Shown in pieces: positions 62,400 to 64,000 of a DNA stretch of 64,000 nucleotides. The notes under the pieces are model-generated. The model was not told where the DNA came from, made no database searches, and was given only the letters and a program-made list of their open reading frames with translations. Location of the stretch: positions 162,967-226,966 of the forward strand of contig JAFAER010000005.1 in NCBI GenBank assembly GCA_023423895.1, in the 5' to 3' direction. This DNA is from Pseudomonadota bacterium (lineage in GTDB: Bacteria > Myxococcota_A > Polyangia > Polyangiales > Polyangiaceae). The position numbers and the translations under genes were made by a program. The first letter of the stretch is position 1, and every line of letters begins with the position of its first letter.

Positions 62400-62690
62400 G
62401 TGGCGCCCGTGCGCTTCCGAGCTCGCTTTTGCCACGCGATTTTTACAAGCGATCTCAAGCGCTTGTTCGCGGGGCTCGATCTCGACCACGTGACGCCGCG
62501 GCGATTTGGCACTCGACCTTGGCGACTGCTGCCTGGGCTAGCCGACTAAGTACGCGTAGGTACACGGCAATTTGCCGAAGGCATCGCGCTTGTATAGAAC
62601 GAAGCTAGGCCGGCCGATTCTCGCCCGGATCGCAAGCTCGGGCATGAACGCGGTCGGTTCTGGACCGTTTCTGTTCGAGGGAGCTCAACG
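62400..62690. other. Upstream region of the 62691 gene
   Basis: No gene. Contains an inverted repeat ACAAGCG-N8-CGCTTGT (62443-62464) and a TATAGA near 62593 that could be a -10 box with TTGCCG 15 nt before it. Right end has GAGGGAG before the 62691 ATG. Confidence 0.45.
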
Positions 62691-63305
62691 ATGTCGATTG
62701 TCGCAACTGCTTCGGTCTCTGACTTCTTCGAGGAGATCGTCGACGACGCCATGAAGTCTCGTGGCGTCAGCGCATCGGAGGGAGCGCGCTCGTATGTGAT
62801 CGCCCTCCTCACCGATCTCGCCAAGCCGGGCAGCCCGGTCGAGCGGACGCTCGATCGCCCGCTGACCCTCCTGCTCGACGAGGCGCTCCACACCCCCGAG
62901 CTGGGCGAGCGCTTCGACAAGCTACGAACCCTCGGCGACGGTGTCCTCTACTCGTCCGGCTTCTTCGCCGATCACTTCGAAGCGCGCGGCGTCGACACCA
63001 GCTACCTCATCGGTATCGGCCGGACCGCGTACGACAATGCGGGCTCCTTGATCCGCACGCGGGCGCCGGCAACGGGCGACGAGAAGAAGCTCGACATCTT
63101 CGGTGAGCTCTCGGACGGCTTCGCGAGCTTCGTTGCGGTGATCGGCGAGGTAGCGAACGCCACCATCGCGAGCGGTGTCGCGACGTCGAAGGGTTTGCTG
63201 AAGCTCTACGAGCGATGGTTGAAGACGCGGAGCGAGAAGCTGGCCGACGCGCTCAGCTCGCACGGCTTCGTCGCTCCTCGAGGAGGCGGACGGGTCCTGT
63301 CGTGA
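62691..63305 (+). CDS. Protein of unknown function, coupled to the next gene
   Basis: 204 residues from ATG 62691 with GAGGGAG upstream. Helical: DFFEEIVDDAMKSRGVSASEGARSYVIALLTDL, PLTLLLDEALHTPELGERFDKLRTLGDGVLYSSGFF, YLIGIGRTAYDNAGSL. No signal peptide, transmembrane helix or catalytic motif. The regular length and high coding bias make it a real gene. The TGA overlaps the GTG of the next gene, so both products are probably made in fixed ratio and may interact. Confidence 0.8.
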   Translation: MSIVATASVSDFFEEIVDDAMKSRGVSASEGARSYVIALLTDLAKPGSPVERTLDRPLTLLLDEALHTPELGERFDKLRTLGDGVLYSSGFFADHFEARGVDTSYLIGIGRTAYDNAGSLIRTRAPATGDEKKLDIFGELSDGFASFVAVIGEVANATIASGVATSKGLLKLYERWLKTRSEKLADALSSHGFVAPRGGGRVLS

Positions 63306-63943
63306 CGCAACATTCAGGTCCGACACGTCCGGCGACGGGGCTCGAGGGCAACGGTGCTCTCCTCGTGCGCGAGATCGCGCTCGCGAGTCGCATCCAGCGC
63401 GGGCTCGAGAACCTCTATCGCCTCGACCGCGCCGCCAACGTGGACGACTTCGTCCACCACGCGGGTGACGGCGAGCGTGAAGGGCTGCTCGTGCGCGAGA
63501 CGGAAGGCGGCCTCGAGCTCCGACTGCATCTTCCGCGGCTCGGCGCGGGTGCAGGCGACCTCGATCCGATCTGCCAGATCATCGAGGGCGTCAGCCACTT
63601 CGTGTACCTGGCCGACCGCGCTTCTCGCGAGCAGACGACGACGCAGCTCGAGCTCGAGCTGCAAGCCGAAGTCGACAAGTACGTCGTCCTGGCGGCCTCT
63701 CTCGACAGCTTCGACGAACGATCGAGCCGGCACCTTCGCGAGCGCCTCTACGAGCGCGTCGCATTCATTCATCCGCCGGAGACGGTGGAGGGTGAGCGCT
63801 ATCGCGTCGCGAACGACCGTGCCTGGCGCTTCACCGGGAGGCTCGAGCGGGAGTTCATCGCTCGCGCGAGATACGGCGAGCTGCGCGACGCGCTCCGCCG
63901 GTTCTTCCACATGAGCCAGAGCGACAAGCTACGCGCCGCGTGA
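63302..63943 (+). CDS. Protein of unknown function, second of a coupled pair
   Basis: 213 residues from GTG 63302, overlapping the preceding stop (GTGA). Mixed alpha/beta with FVYLADRASREQTTTQLELELQAEVDKYVVLAASL and RHLRERLYERVAFIHPPETVEGERYRVANDRAWRF segments; Arg/Glu-rich. No signal, membrane segment or known motif. It may form a complex with the 62691 product. Ends 57 bp before the window edge. Confidence 0.8.
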   Translation: MTQHSGPTRPATGLEGNGALLVREIALASRIQRGLENLYRLDRAANVDDFVHHAGDGEREGLLVRETEGGLELRLHLPRLGAGAGDLDPICQIIEGVSHFVYLADRASREQTTTQLELELQAEVDKYVVLAASLDSFDERSSRHLRERLYERVAFIHPPETVEGERYRVANDRAWRFTGRLEREFIARARYGELRDALRRFFHMSQSDKLRAA

Positions 63944-64000
63944 TGCCTGTCCCACGGCGATGTGGACGACGGCCCGTCCCCGTCGATCCGGTCACTCGTC

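Noticed and set aside
62430..62464. Terminator at T5 run plus hairpin
   Set aside because: The T-run precedes the hairpin on the plus strand and appears as A-run after it on the minus strand, so neither orientation fits an intrinsic terminator.

Overview
The window is high-GC DNA with strong G/C preference at third codon positions. Its gene content suggests a predatory or soil deltaproteobacterium of the Myxococcota, probably Polyangia: many lipoproteins with Asp/Ala/Gly-rich linkers, a TamA/TamB pair, a Hanks-type Ser/Thr kinase, an RsbR-like STAS protein, a class II DAHP synthase and MerR-linked desaturase genes. This placement rests on gene content and style only. No rRNA, tRNA, CRISPR array, insertion sequence or phage gene was found.

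Layout. 1-534 is the end of a beta-carbonic anhydrase. 611-1693 is a secreted protein. 1888-7142 is a tight four-gene minus-strand operon: B12-dependent radical SAM enzyme, haem-oxygenase-like di-iron protein, second B12 radical SAM enzyme, Tat-exported metallo-beta-lactamase-fold protein. It looks like an uncharacterised biosynthetic system. 7496-15519 holds an Lgt with a long charged tail, a jelly-roll protein, a proline-rich coiled-coil protein, DAHP synthase and several small proteins. 15939-21921 holds thymidine kinase, a penicillin-binding transpeptidase, a HEAT-repeat protein and a GAF histidine kinase.

21940-27999 is a PQQ locus. pqqB, pqqC, pqqD and pqqE run on the plus strand, followed by an MFS transporter. 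The precursor peptide gene pqqA is small enough to be missed easily. I find it on the opposite strand at 21940-22098, with Glu and Tyr at exactly positions 16 and 20 and an unusual 32-residue C-terminal extension. It is the last gene of a separate, translationally coupled operon with an RsbR-like STAS protein and three small proteins, two of which share a domain. This is the most distinctive arrangement in the window.

28006-41957 holds a glycosidase-like secreted protein, a rhodanese, a Ser/Thr kinase, lipoproteins, a HAD phosphatase, a YXWGXW-type lipoprotein, tamA-tamB, and two lipoproteins with related N-termini and cytochrome-like CH motifs. 42421-47668 is rplU-rpmA-HAD-feoA-feoB-histidine kinase. 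47829-50882 is desaturase, ferredoxin reductase and MerR regulator. 51018-56443 holds a polysaccharide deacetylase, an 87-bp tandem repeat, a membrane protein, RecD2 and a Cys-rich lipoprotein with a clear intrinsic terminator. 57409-60028 holds a Cys-rich protein and a TPR-like membrane protein. 60128-62399 is groES-groEL with a perfect CIRCE operator and a matching promoter. 62691-63943 is a coupled pair of unknown genes.

Repeats recur at several scales: 9-bp tandem arrays at 11462, 15642 and 16593, a 48-bp duplication at 14658, a 32-bp direct repeat inside a gene at 5461, and the 87-bp tandem repeat at 51841.
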